A stretch of DNA of 8,677 nt from an uncultured Ruminococcus sp. (GTDB taxonomy: Bacteria; Bacillota; Clostridia; Oscillospirales; CAG-272): assembly GCA_902773455.1 (NCBI GenBank), contig CACYEW010000018.1:1-8677 (forward strand), given 5' to 3'. Both the position numbers and the translations under genes were made by a program. Under the pieces are notes generated by a model that was given only the letters and a program-made list of their open reading frames with translations, did not search any database and was not told where the DNA came from. Shown one piece after another: positions 1 through 8,300 of the stretch. How positions within the stretch are numbered: position 1 is the first letter of the stretch; every line of letters starts with the position of its first letter.

Positions 1-13
1 GGTTCCCCCGCAG

Positions 14-151
14 GCGACAGGGTCGCGGTGATATACGGCGTTGCAACTCTTGGGGGTGCCCACCCTTACAACCCCCAAACCCCCTTAACCCCTCCCAAAG
101 TCGTTACACTCTCTTTGGGGCGCGGCGCCCCCCCGTATGAATAATACGGGG
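14..151. repeat. Chain of GC-rich inverted repeats, possible intergenic repeat element
   Basis: Five short hairpins tile this stretch. GCGAC 14-18 pairs with GTCGC 22-26. TTGGGGGT 50-57 pairs with ACCCCCAA 71-78. CCCAAAG 94-100 pairs with CTTTGGG 113-119. GGGGCG 117-122 pairs with CGCCCC 126-131. CCCCGTAT 131-138 pairs with ATACGGGG 144-151 around a 5-base loop. Some arms overlap, so not all can form at once. No T-tract follows any of them, so they do not read as intrinsic terminators. The stretch has no convincing coding frame, and its composition is unlike the genes that follow. An interspersed intergenic repeat or a structured untranslated region is the likeliest reading, but only one copy is visible here. 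Confidence 0.45.
63..96 (-). other. Potential G-quadruplex motif on the minus strand
   Basis: The plus strand carries C-tracts at 63-65, 72-76, 80-84, 89-92 and 94-96. Read on the minus strand these are five G-runs of three to five bases, separated by loops of 1, 4, 3 and 6 bases, which meets the usual G-quadruplex pattern. One of the tracts (72-76) is also the 3' arm of a hairpin with 50-57, so the two structures would compete. A regulatory role is not shown by the sequence. Confidence 0.45.
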
Positions 152-371
152 AGGAGGGGGATCGTTATCGACAAGCCGGTATTTACCGCCGAACCGGAGG
201 TTGAGGTGCAGTAACGGCAATCGCCGGTATGAGTATAATATCCGGCATTTCCCGCAACCCCTTTTTTTGAAGAAAGCTGCGAACGTCCGGTCAGATTCCG
301 AAGAATTCACAAAGTTTGCGCATTATTATTCCGGCTCGTCGCAGCCGGATACCGTTCTGACGGGAAAACCA
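152..371. other. Intergenic stretch without a supported gene
   Basis: No frame here has a convincing start, ribosome site and protein-like composition. The visible structure is a bulged hairpin: GCCGGTAT 223-230 pairs with ATA 238-240 and CCGGC 242-246, with T241 bulged. A run of seven T follows at 262-268. The T-run lies about 15 bases beyond the stem, too far for a standard intrinsic terminator. The small minus-strand frame across this region is Arg/Lys/Pro-rich and has no supporting signals. Confidence 0.5.
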
Positions 372-389
372 TAATTTATATATAAATTA
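372..389. promoter_or_regulatory. Perfect 18-bp AT-only palindrome upstream of the gene 1 promoter
   Basis: TAATTTATATATAAATTA is identical to its own reverse complement over 18 bases. It ends 10 bases before the -35 hexamer, and its centre is about 55 bases upstream of the predicted transcription start. That place suits a dimeric activator site or an AT-rich UP-type element contacted by the RNA polymerase alpha subunit. The symmetry is seen directly. The role is inferred, because chance palindromes are commoner in AT-only sequence. Confidence 0.45.
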
Positions 390-399
390 CCAAACGGTA

Positions 400-428
400 T
401 TGACTTATCCGGATCAAAATGATATATT
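400..428 (+). promoter_or_regulatory. SigA-type promoter of the GH2 gene
   Basis: The -35 hexamer TTGACT (400-405) and the -10 hexamer TATATT (423-428) each match the housekeeping consensus at five of six positions, and the spacer is exactly 17 bases. Transcription would begin near 435, giving a leader of about 27 bases before the ATG at 462. The leader contains the Shine-Dalgarno core GGAGG at 449-453, eight bases before the start codon. An imperfect operator may overlap this promoter: ATGATAT (419-425) and ATATCAT (439-445) form an inverted repeat around the predicted start site. Confidence 0.8.
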
Positions 429-461
429 GTAAGTAAAGATATCATATCGGAGGATCCGGAA

Positions 462-3400
462 ATGAAAAAAGGTACCCGTAACGTAAGATCCGCGGCGGCG
501 TTATGTATGACGCTTGTTTTTGCCGCGGTGTTTTTTATCATCTGCGCGGCGGCTTCGAACAGTCAGGCGCAGATAGAACAGAGAAATTACTACAAAAACA
601 AAGAGTCCGTTATGTCGCTTACGCCGAAAGAGGTCACGTTTTCCGAAAGCTCCGAAATCTTTTCGGATAACGGCGTCAAAATCGACCTTGACGGAGCGTG
701 GAGCATGATCGGCAAGGGCAAGATCGAGGATCTTTGCAAAGGCGAGGGCTGGGACGGCGCGATCAGCGCAAACGTTCCGGGCAGTATTTACACCGCTCTT
801 TTTGAGGCCGGCGTGATCGAAGATCCGTATTTGTCGGACAATATGAAAAAAGCAAACGATCAGAGCAAAAAGAACTGGTACTATAAAAAGACGTTTGCTT
901 ATAACGGATCGGGAAAGAACGTGACGCTCAACTTTGAAGGCGTATGCAACGTCGCCGATTTCTATCTGAACGGAGTCAAAATCGGGACCCACGAGGGCAT
1001 GTTCGGCGGTCCGTACATAGATATAACCGACACGGTGAAAAAAGGTGAAAACGTTCTCGTGGTACATCTGAAACCGGCGAAGGATTACACGCAGACGGTC
1101 GTATTCAACTGCAGCTACGGATGGCATTACGCAAAGCTCTTTCCGCTCGGCATCTGGCAGTCCGTATCCGTTACCGACGAACCGGACGTGACGCTCGATC
1201 ACCCGTTCATAACCACGTGCGATTATAAAAACGGAACGGTGGATCTCGCGATTACGCTCGCACCGAAAGACGGCAAAGCCTTTGAAGGTCAACTCAAGGT
1301 TCAGGTATCTCCGAAGAATTTCGACGGTAAAGCCGCGGTATTTGAAGAAAAGGTAAGCGGAAACGGGGAGACCGTGCTCCGCTATCGCGGAAATATCCCG
1401 GACCCGCATCTCTGGTGGCCGAACGGCTACGGGGAACAGTATCTTTACGATCTTAACGTAACGTTTGAAGAAAAGAACGGCGGCGTATCGTATTCGTCTT
1501 CCGAATTCGGCATCAGGGAGCTTTCGTACGCTCCTTTCCCGTCCGGTGAAAGAGGCGGCGCGTACAACCGTCAGTTCGTCATAAACGGCGTAAAAGTATA
1601 TATGAAAGGCGCCGGATGGTGCACGATAGACGCCATGATGCGCTTTACACGGGAAGATTACGACAGGATCCTCTCCCGTGCGAAAGACGAGGGCGTCAAC
1701 TACGTGCGTTCGTGGGGCGGAGGACTTGTCGAGACAGACGAATTCTACGATCTTTGCGACGAATACGGGATCTGCGTATATCAGGAATGGCCCTGCTGCT
1801 GGGACAGCACGAAAACTCAGCCCGCGGACGTTCTTTACGAGACGGTAATACTCGGCTGCAAACGCCTGCGCAACCGCCCGTCGCTCGTGATCTGGGGCGG
1901 CGGCAACGAGGGCGAGGCGCCGTACAACGATAAGGTCTTGAACAATATGGGCAAGCTGACCTATGAGACCGACGGCACGCGTGAATTCTGGAGGCAGGAC
2001 GGCGGTACCGGAGCGCCGAATATCAGGCACGATCATATCTGGTGGTCGGGAGCGTCACCCGAATACTACTTAAAATCCTATACGTATACCAAAGAACTGA
2101 ATATGAGCGAATACGGTCTCGGCTCGATGATGAATCTGCAGTCGATCAGGAAATTCGCAACGGAGAAAGAGATATCCGAATGGCCGATCGGTAAAAACAA
2201 TTCGATCGCTTATCACACGGCGACGTTCAACGGCTATACCGGATGGACTCAGACTCCCTACGGCTACGATATAGCCGCGCATATGCATTACGCGTCGCTG
2301 TTTACAGACGTCGCGGATCTCGATGAAATGATACTCGGCTCGCAGCTTTCGCAGGCGCAGGCGGATTATCCGCTCGCGATAAACTCGCGTATAAAAGCTC
2401 CGTCGAACACCGCAAACGTTATATATAAGCTCAACGACTGTTATCCCGGAGCGTCCTGGTCGATAGTCGACTGGTACGGAGCGCCCAAGATAGCGCATTA
2501 TCTTATGCAGGACGCTTACCGTACGGTAATGGCGGCGTTTCAGGCTGACAGATACAATACGATCGGCGAAGACGGCGTATCGGGACCGCTTTCTCTGCCC
2601 GTATATATCCTCGACGATACCGTGAGCCTCAAAGACGGAAAAACGGGCGTCATCATAACGGCGTACGACGAAAATCTTAACGTCATCAAGACCGAAACGT
2701 TCGACGGCAGAGTAAGCTCGTCGGTAAACAAAGTCGGCGTCTTTGATCTTACGGCGGAGCAGACGGCTCATACGCCGATGACCGTAACGGCTGATCTGAC
2801 CGTCGACGGAGAATTTTACAACCGTACGTATATGTATTTCAACTATGAAAGAGAGCAGGGATCCCTGTTCTATATGCCGCGCACGCATCTTGATTATACC
2901 GTCAGCGGAAACACGGTGAAAATAACGAATTCCGGCAGCGTGCCGGCGATAGGCGTGCATCTTGACAGCAGCGACGAAGTGAAATTCGTGTGCTCCGACG
3001 GATATTTCATACTCACTCCGGGGCAGAGCGTCGATATAGAAGTGAACGACGCGTCGCTTTTCACCGGTATCGGCGGCTTCAATATCGCCGCTGAAAACGA
3101 TAAGACCGCTCCGACCGCACCTCAGAACGTGAAGGTAAGCGATATAAAATGCGATTCGGTGAAAATCAGCTGGTCTCCTTCGCAGGACGACGGCGGTCTG
3201 CTCGCGTATTACGTCGCCTTGACCGACGAAGACGGAAATACTTTGACCCGTATCGTACACGGAAAAATCACAAAGACCGTAATAAGCGGACTTTCCGATC
3301 TTACCGGGTATACACTGACAGTGACCGCCGCCGACAACAATTCGAACCGCTCGGCAAATTCGGCTGAGGTCAGGTTCAGAACGGAGCCCGACGTATCGAC

Positions 3401-5225
3401 TCCGACGGCGCTCAGCGCGAATATGACCGAAGACAAATTCATTACCGTCACGTTCAACACGGTTATGGATAAGAATAAACTGTCCGATACGGCGCGTTAT
3501 ATCCTCAATCACGGCGCCGCGATCGTGTCGGCGGATCCGTCGGAAGACGGAAGAAGCGTCGTGCTTACGGTAAGCGGCGCCGATCAGCCGCTTAAATACA
3601 CGCTCGGCGTGATCGGGCTTACCGATACGAAAAAGAGCGCAAACAACACCGGTTATCAGCAGCTTGAGGTCGAAAGGGATCTGTATCTCTGCGTCGATTT
3701 CGAACCTGATCCCCAAGGCGTCGTATATACGTCGGGCAAATACGTTATACCCGTGACCGGCGTCAACAGCGATCCGAGATATACCGACAACGGCTCGGGC
3801 GGGAAAGCTCTTTCTTCAGCCTCCGGCTGGGGCGCGAAGATCGAAGGCTCCGAATTCGCCTTCCCGGAAAACAGTTCGGTGGTAATGAGGATCAACGGCA
3901 AAGCGGGCGAAAGCTACAACGTGCTCATGGCGAAAGGACCGAAAGAATCCGGTCACTTTGAATTCTACGCCCGTTCGGGAAATCTTTACGTATACGCTCC
4001 CGATATCGGAGATATCGATCTCAGATACAATATCAACGGCAAGACCGGCTGGCGTACTCTCGCGTTCGTGCGCGAAAACGGCAAGCTCACCGTTTACGAC
4101 GACGGTCGGGAGGTATCCTCCGTATCATTCCGCGGCAACATAGCAAAAAGGACCGACACCGTCTCATTCGGCGTTCTGAACGACGGCAGTCTTGCATACG
4201 CCGGCAGTATAGATTTCGTGCGGTTCTATGAAAGAGCGCTCAAAGAGTCGGAGCTCGCTGCGGAAAAAACGGCGGAGGTCACCGTTGACGTGACCGGAAA
4301 CGACGTCGGAAAAAGCGCGAAGACCGATTTCAGCATGCCCGGAGATTCGGCTGTGAATCTGTGGTTTTACAAAGAAAGCTCGGGCGAACAGTTTGCGATA
4401 TTCGTTGCAAAGAGCAAAAAATCCTCCGACAAACATTTTGAAATATACACGGAATCAGATACGCTCTGTATCTATTCGCCGTCGGGTGTGGGTTCGCTTT
4501 CGCTGAAAACGGATATCAAGCCTTACGTCGGTTCGTGGCATATGCTTACGGTCGTACATACGGAAGACAAGATACGGACGTATATAGACGGATCGCTGAC
4601 GAGCGAGGTCCCGGTCAGCTGGAACGCGGCGGAAGGCGCCGACGCGTATTATATCGGCAGGCTCGTTGAAGGCGGCTTCGATTTCCCGGGCAGTATCGCA
4701 GAATGCGAGTTCATCGATCACGCCCCGTCCGAAGACGAGATATCGGCGCTTTACAAAAAGCACGTCGTATATCCCGATGCGGAAGGCGGACTTGATTTTG
4801 CACAGCATCTGATCACGCTCGAGCCGGGACAGCAGACAGACGTCGGAATTACCGTTACGGGAAATCTGAAATACGGATTATCCGTCTCGGGCGAATCGGT
4901 CGTTCTTGACGGTACAACGGTAAAAGCAGAGAAAACGGGTCAGAGCGTGATATACGCAAGATCCGAAAACGGCGGATATATATCGGCGCTCCTCGTTACC
5001 GTCAAAGAACACGAAGAAGAGCAGACCGAGCCGGTTACGGAGAATACCGAACCCGCCGTAACGAATGAACAAACGAAAGCGTCAACGGAAACGGAGCCGG
5101 AGCCGGTAAAAGAACCGGGCGAAAGATCAAATACCGTTCTGATCGTCGTGATCGTATCGGCATTCGCCGCCGCAGCCGTCGCCGCCGTCGCGGTGATCGC
5201 GCTGAAAAAGAAAAAGAAGGGTTAA
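462..5225 (+). CDS. Exported, membrane-anchored multimodular GH2 beta-mannosidase-like glycoside hydrolase (1587 aa)
   Basis: Probably a retaining exo-acting glycosidase that removes beta-linked mannose or a related sugar from glycans outside the cell. Residues 1-32 are a signal sequence with a basic start and a hydrophobic core. A GH2 jelly-roll sugar-binding domain (about 70-238) and an immunoglobulin-like domain (about 240-355) precede the TIM barrel (about 370-700). The barrel has the likely acid/base E483 in WGGGNEGE, the nucleophile E550 in SEYGLGS, and the family segments RSWGGG and LNDCYPGASW. Beta-sandwich modules (about 710-880), fibronectin type III (about 882-975), an SbsA/Ig-like domain (about 977-1070), two LamG/concanavalin-like domains (about 1077-1265 and 1275-1435) and a Big2-like module (about 1440-1515) follow. 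An acidic Glu/Pro/Thr linker, a membrane helix (about 1557-1581) and KKKKKG end the protein, with no LPXTG motif. Classical enzymes have roughly 850 residues. The GH2 call is firm. Substrate is uncertain, with exo-beta-glucosaminidase the main alternative. The start fits GGAGG eight bases upstream. Confidence 0.9.
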   Translation: MKKGTRNVRSAAALCMTLVFAAVFFIICAAASNSQAQIEQRNYYKNKESVMSLTPKEVTFSESSEIFSDNGVKIDLDGAWSMIGKGKIEDLCKGEGWDGAISANVPGSIYTALFEAGVIEDPYLSDNMKKANDQSKKNWYYKKTFAYNGSGKNVTLNFEGVCNVADFYLNGVKIGTHEGMFGGPYIDITDTVKKGENVLVVHLKPAKDYTQTVVFNCSYGWHYAKLFPLGIWQSVSVTDEPDVTLDHPFITTCDYKNGTVDLAITLAPKDGKAFEGQLKVQVSPKNFDGKAAVFEEKVSGNGETVLRYRGNIPDPHLWWPNGYGEQYLYDLNVTFEEKNGGVSYSSSEFGIRELSYAPFPSGERGGAYNRQFVINGVKVYMKGAGWCTIDAMMRFTREDYDRILSRAKDEGVNYVRSWGGGLVETDEFYDLCDEYGICVYQEWPCCWDSTKTQPADVLYETVILGCKRLRNRPSLVIWGGGNEGEAPYNDKVLNNMGKLTYETDGTREFWRQDGGTGAPNIRHDHIWWSGASPEYYLKSYTYTKELNMSEYGLGSMMNLQSIRKFATEKEISEWPIGKNNSIAYHTATFNGYTGWTQTPYGYDIAAHMHYASLFTDVADLDEMILGSQLSQAQADYPLAINSRIKAPSNTANVIYKLNDCYPGASWSIVDWYGAPKIAHYLMQDAYRTVMAAFQADRYNTIGEDGVSGPLSLPVYILDDTVSLKDGKTGVIITAYDENLNVIKTETFDGRVSSSVNKVGVFDLTAEQTAHTPMTVTADLTVDGEFYNRTYMYFNYEREQGSLFYMPRTHLDYTVSGNTVKITNSGSVPAIGVHLDSSDEVKFVCSDGYFILTPGQSVDIEVNDASLFTGIGGFNIAAENDKTAPTAPQNVKVSDIKCDSVKISWSPSQDDGGLLAYYVALTDEDGNTLTRIVHGKITKTVISGLSDLTGYTLTVTAADNNSNRSANSAEVRFRTEPDVSTPTALSANMTEDKFITVTFNTVMDKNKLSDTARYILNHGAAIVSADPSEDGRSVVLTVSGADQPLKYTLGVIGLTDTKKSANNTGYQQLEVERDLYLCVDFEPDPQGVVYTSGKYVIPVTGVNSDPRYTDNGSGGKALSSASGWGAKIEGSEFAFPENSSVVMRINGKAGESYNVLMAKGPKESGHFEFYARSGNLYVYAPDIGDIDLRYNINGKTGWRTLAFVRENGKLTVYDDGREVSSVSFRGNIAKRTDTVSFGVLNDGSLAYAGSIDFVRFYERALKESELAAEKTAEVTVDVTGNDVGKSAKTDFSMPGDSAVNLWFYKESSGEQFAIFVAKSKKSSDKHFEIYTESDTLCIYSPSGVGSLSLKTDIKPYVGSWHMLTVVHTEDKIRTYIDGSLTSEVPVSWNAAEGADAYYIGRLVEGGFDFPGSIAECEFIDHAPSEDEISALYKKHVVYPDAEGGLDFAQHLITLEPGQQTDVGITVTGNLKYGLSVSGESVVLDGTTVKAEKTGQSVIYARSENGGYISALLVTVKEHEEEQTEPVTENTEPAVTNEQTKASTETEPEPVKEPGERSNTVLIVVIVSAFAAAAVAAVAVIALKKKKKG
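3690..4766 (+). repeat. Tandem pair of paralogous LamG/concanavalin-like domains within the GH2 gene
   Basis: Protein residues about 1077-1265 and 1275-1435 align by eye. The segments HFEFYARSGNLYVYAP and HFEIYTESDTLCIYSP match, and each is preceded by a short AKGPKES or AKSKKSS segment. Both are followed by a Gly-Trp or Ser-Trp strand with a Thr-Leu or Leu-Thr core, a YDDG or YIDG turn, and a closing strand with AGSIDFVRFY or PGSIAECEFI. This is an old intragenic duplication, diverged well below DNA-level identity. Such domains usually bind carbohydrate, so the pair may increase avidity for a polymer. Confidence 0.75.
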
Positions 5226-5232
5226 ATACAAT

Positions 5233-5266
5233 AAAACCGGAGGATGGAAACTCCGGTTTTTGTTTT
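5233..5266 (+). terminator. Intrinsic terminator after the GH2 gene
   Basis: AAAACCGGAG (5233-5242) pairs perfectly with CTCCGGTTTT (5251-5260) around the 8-base loop GATGGAAA. The 3' arm runs into further T residues broken by one G. It starts 8 bases after the TAA of the upstream gene, so transcription should end there and gene 2 should need its own promoter. The symmetric A/T flanks could also let the stem work weakly in the other direction. Confidence 0.92.
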
Positions 5267-5335
5267 ACAATATATTTACATTTGAAAGGCGCTATTTTCC
5301 TTTACTGTATGTTATTATAAAACTTAAGATCATCC
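5267..5335 (+). promoter_or_regulatory. Probable promoter region of the lipoprotein gene, hexamers not resolved
   Basis: This AT-rich stretch between the terminator and gene 2 must hold any promoter specific to gene 2. The best -10-like words are the overlapping TATTAT (5313-5318) and TATAAA (5316-5321), each five of six to consensus. No good -35 lies 16 to 18 bases before them. TTGAAA at 5282-5287 resembles a -35 but is about 25 bases away. An activated promoter, another sigma factor, or read-through past the terminator remain possible. Confidence 0.35.
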
Positions 5336-5342
5336 GACGAGG
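5336..5342 (+). promoter_or_regulatory. Ribosome binding site that decides the start of gene 2
   Basis: GACGAGG ends 9 bases before the ATG at 5352. Another ATG at 5345 lies only 2 bases after it, in a different frame that stops at 5462-5464. The spacing, and the lipoprotein signal in the 5352 frame, make 5352 the likely start. Confidence 0.65.
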
Positions 5343-5351
5343 TCATGGAAA

Positions 5352-8300
5352 ATGAGAAAAAAGAATACGGGAAATATATACGGGAAAAGGGCGCTTTCTT
5401 TTATTGCGCTTATACTTTCCGCTTTGCTTTTCATATACGGATGCGATACAAAGCCGGGCGATAACGTCACGACCTCCGCACCGGCAAAAACCGCTCCCGG
5501 AAATGAAAGCGCCGTGACGGAAGAGCCGCCGGCTGAACCGGTGAAAATACAGGACGGGGAACTGTATAAATACGCAGATCTCGTCATAAGCAAGGTATAC
5601 GGCAACGGCAGAAACAAGACCGCGGCGTGTAAAAACAGCTTTATCGAACTGAAAAACACGGGCGATCTGCCGCTCTGCCTTTTCGGACTCTCTCTGTATT
5701 ACGGTACGAAAGATTCGGATTATATTTCGTTCGCTCTGCCGGACGTCACGCTCGGATCCGGCGAATGCTTTCTCGTAAAGGGAGCGTCCGCTCCCGGTTA
5801 TGACGACGCGTCGGAGATCATAAAAATCACGCAATACGACGCCGAATGGAGCGTTTCGCTTGACAATAAGAGCGTAAAACTGATACTCGGTCCGTACGGA
5901 GCGGAGTACGGAAAAAACGCTCTGCCCGAGAATATTGAAAACAAAATATCGTATTTCGCCGCCGACGACGCGTATCATTTCGATACCGGTTACGTTTCCG
6001 GTTATTCTAAAAACAAGATCGCGATCCGCACCGCCGACAGACAGGACAGCGGTTATCACACAGTCAACCTCACCAAAGCAACGACGGAAAAACTGTCGCA
6101 GATCGTTCCGGTATCTAAAAACGGCACGGCGGGATCCGTCGTCAGATCGCAGCTTTTCGAGGTGAAATTCTCGGAGCCAGCTGGATTTTATCCGGCTCCG
6201 ATAGAACTGAAGCTCACCGCTCCCGAAGGCTATTCGAGGATCCTTTATACGACCGACGGCTCCGACCCCACCGTTTCGAATACGAGAAGAAGATACAGCG
6301 GTCCGATAAAGCTCGAAGATACGTCGCTTACGCCGTTCGGAAAGATCTACGATATCGGGCAGAATTACGCGCCGATAGGTTCGGCGGCGGATAAGATGCT
6401 CGGCGCGCACGTTATAAAAGCCTGCGCTTACGACGGTGAAAAATACACCGGTGTTTATACGAATTCGTACTTTATCAACGCCAAAATGGCTTCCTTCGGC
6501 GTTTCCGTGATGTCGGTATCGCTTGAAGTCGATCAGATGTTCGGCGACCCCGGATTTTATCACAATTTCAACGCCGTAACGAACGATCCGAATACGCGCG
6601 GCGCCGCGTTCATGGAGGTGTTCGACAAAAACGGAGTCAGACGCGGCTATTCGAACGTTGAGCTTTCGATAAGCGGCCACGGCTCCTCAGGTACCGGTAT
6701 GCGCTCGATGAAGGTATTTTTCAAGGGCTCGCAGAACGAAACTGACGGTACTGAATCAAAGCTGAATTTCGACCTTTTCGAAGGCTACTCCACAAATTCC
6801 AAAGGTCAGAGCATAACCGATTTTTCGCGTCTGCTTTTACGCAATTCGGGCAACGACTGCGGCGTTTCGTATATCCGCGATTCGTATATGCAGCGCGTGA
6901 GCCGTGCGCTTAACGTCGATACGATGGCGTACGCGCCCGTGCTCGTATTCATAAACGGCGATTTCTGGGGCGTATATAACGCGAGAGAGCGTTACAGCGG
7001 CGACTACGTCGAATCGCATTACGGCATAGATAAAGACAACGTCGCCCTGATCGAAAGCGATTACTCGCAGGTCCATACGAATCAGAACGCGCCGTTCATC
7101 GTAACGTCCGGACTTGAAAACGACGCCGACGATTTCAACGAGCTTGTCGGTTTCATAAAGTCTCACGGTATGGAAAACGAAGAAGATTACGAATACGTAA
7201 AGAGCAGGCTCGATATAGATTCGTTCATCGATATGTACGTTTCGCGCACGTATTTCAGCGCGCTCGACTGGCCCGGCAACAATATCAAGGTATGGCGCAA
7301 CCGCGCAAGCGACGATCCGTCGGGCTTTGACAACAAATGGCATTTCACGATGCTCGATATGGATATGGGCATATCGTTTTATACCGACGCGAACAATACG
7401 ACCGAAAATTCCAATCATTTCGGCTGGATCGACGCCACAGGCTGCGTGGTCGGCTCGATAATGCACGCGCTCCGGAAAAACGAGTCTTTCAAAAACAGGT
7501 TTCTTTCGCGGTTCTACCAGGTGATGAACGAGGTCTACGTTCCCGCCGCGCTTGAAGCGGAGCTGGACAACATCGTCGATCAGAGACGGCAGGTGACGCC
7601 GCTTCAGAGTCAGCGCTGGGGCGCGAGCATTGGCAGGTACAGCAACGCCGTTTCGCTGATGCGGAGCTTCGTGAGAAACAGATACGATTATGCTCTCAGG
7701 TATCTCTGCTCTTATTTCAAGGTCTCGGAGAATTATCTTATCGCGATCAGCGGCAATTATCTGTCGGTCGATTTTCCGGAAACACGGCTCAACGTAAGCG
7801 TTGACGGCAAACCCGTCGTCAGCGGAACGACCCTGAAATTCGACGAAACGGTCACCGTTGAAGTAAAAGCCGAGGCAAAAGAAAACTTTGAACTCATCGC
7901 AGTGGTTTTCACCGATAACGACGGCAATAAAAAACGCTTCGAAGGCGGTCAGGCGAAAATAACGACAGACCGTCCGGGAGTTATCGGTTTTGAAACGAAG
8001 AAAAAAGCCGTAACGGCGGATCTTCGCATACGTTCCGGCATCGTTGCGGGCGGCGTGCAGATGTTTTATCTTTCAGAAGACGGCAAGCTCTACGCTTGGG
8101 GAAACAATAATAACGGCGTGCTCGGCGCAGACCCGGGCAAACCGGTGGTTCTTAAGCCGGAGCTCGTTTACGAAAACGTCTCTCAGATCGAGATATGCCA
8201 CGGCAACGATATGGAAAACAACAATAACAACGTAATGGCGGCGATACTGACGCTCGGCGGCGAGATATACGTATCGGGCGCGCCGACGGTGCCGGGTATA

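Noticed and set aside
1..144. Plus-strand frame open from the first base to the TAA at 142, as a possible 3' end of an upstream gene
   Set aside because: From about base 48 it runs through hairpins and C-tracts and becomes Pro-rich and low-complexity. A real gene end in the first few dozen bases cannot be excluded, but nothing identifies one.
223..268. Hairpin followed by seven T, as an intrinsic terminator
   Set aside because: The stem has a bulge and a weak upper part, and the T-run begins about 15 bases after it rather than directly at its foot.
104..310. Minus-strand frame of 68 codons in the upstream intergenic region
   Set aside because: It is Arg/Lys/Pro-rich, overlaps the hairpin chain, and shows no convincing ribosome site or domain. 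It is more likely a translation of a repeat.
501..2036. Minus-strand open frame of 511 codons opposite the GH2 gene
   Set aside because: It lies wholly within a firmly identified gene, is rich in Arg, Val and Tyr with no recognisable domain, and fits the antisense frames produced by the gene's codon bias.
2070..3716. Minus-strand open frame of 548 codons opposite the GH2 gene
   Set aside because: Arg/His/Val-rich shadow sequence with no domain. The plus-strand frame here carries the end of the TIM barrel, fibronectin and Ig-like modules.
5345..5464. Small 39-residue frame starting at an ATG seven bases before the lipoprotein start
   Set aside because: It is out of frame with the lipoprotein gene, only two bases from the ribosome site, and its product has no recognisable features.
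5343..6680. Minus-strand open frame of 445 codons opposite gene 2
   Set aside because: The plus frame has a lipoprotein signal, a lamin-tail domain and a chitobiase-C-like domain. The minus frame is Arg-rich, without recognisable motifs.
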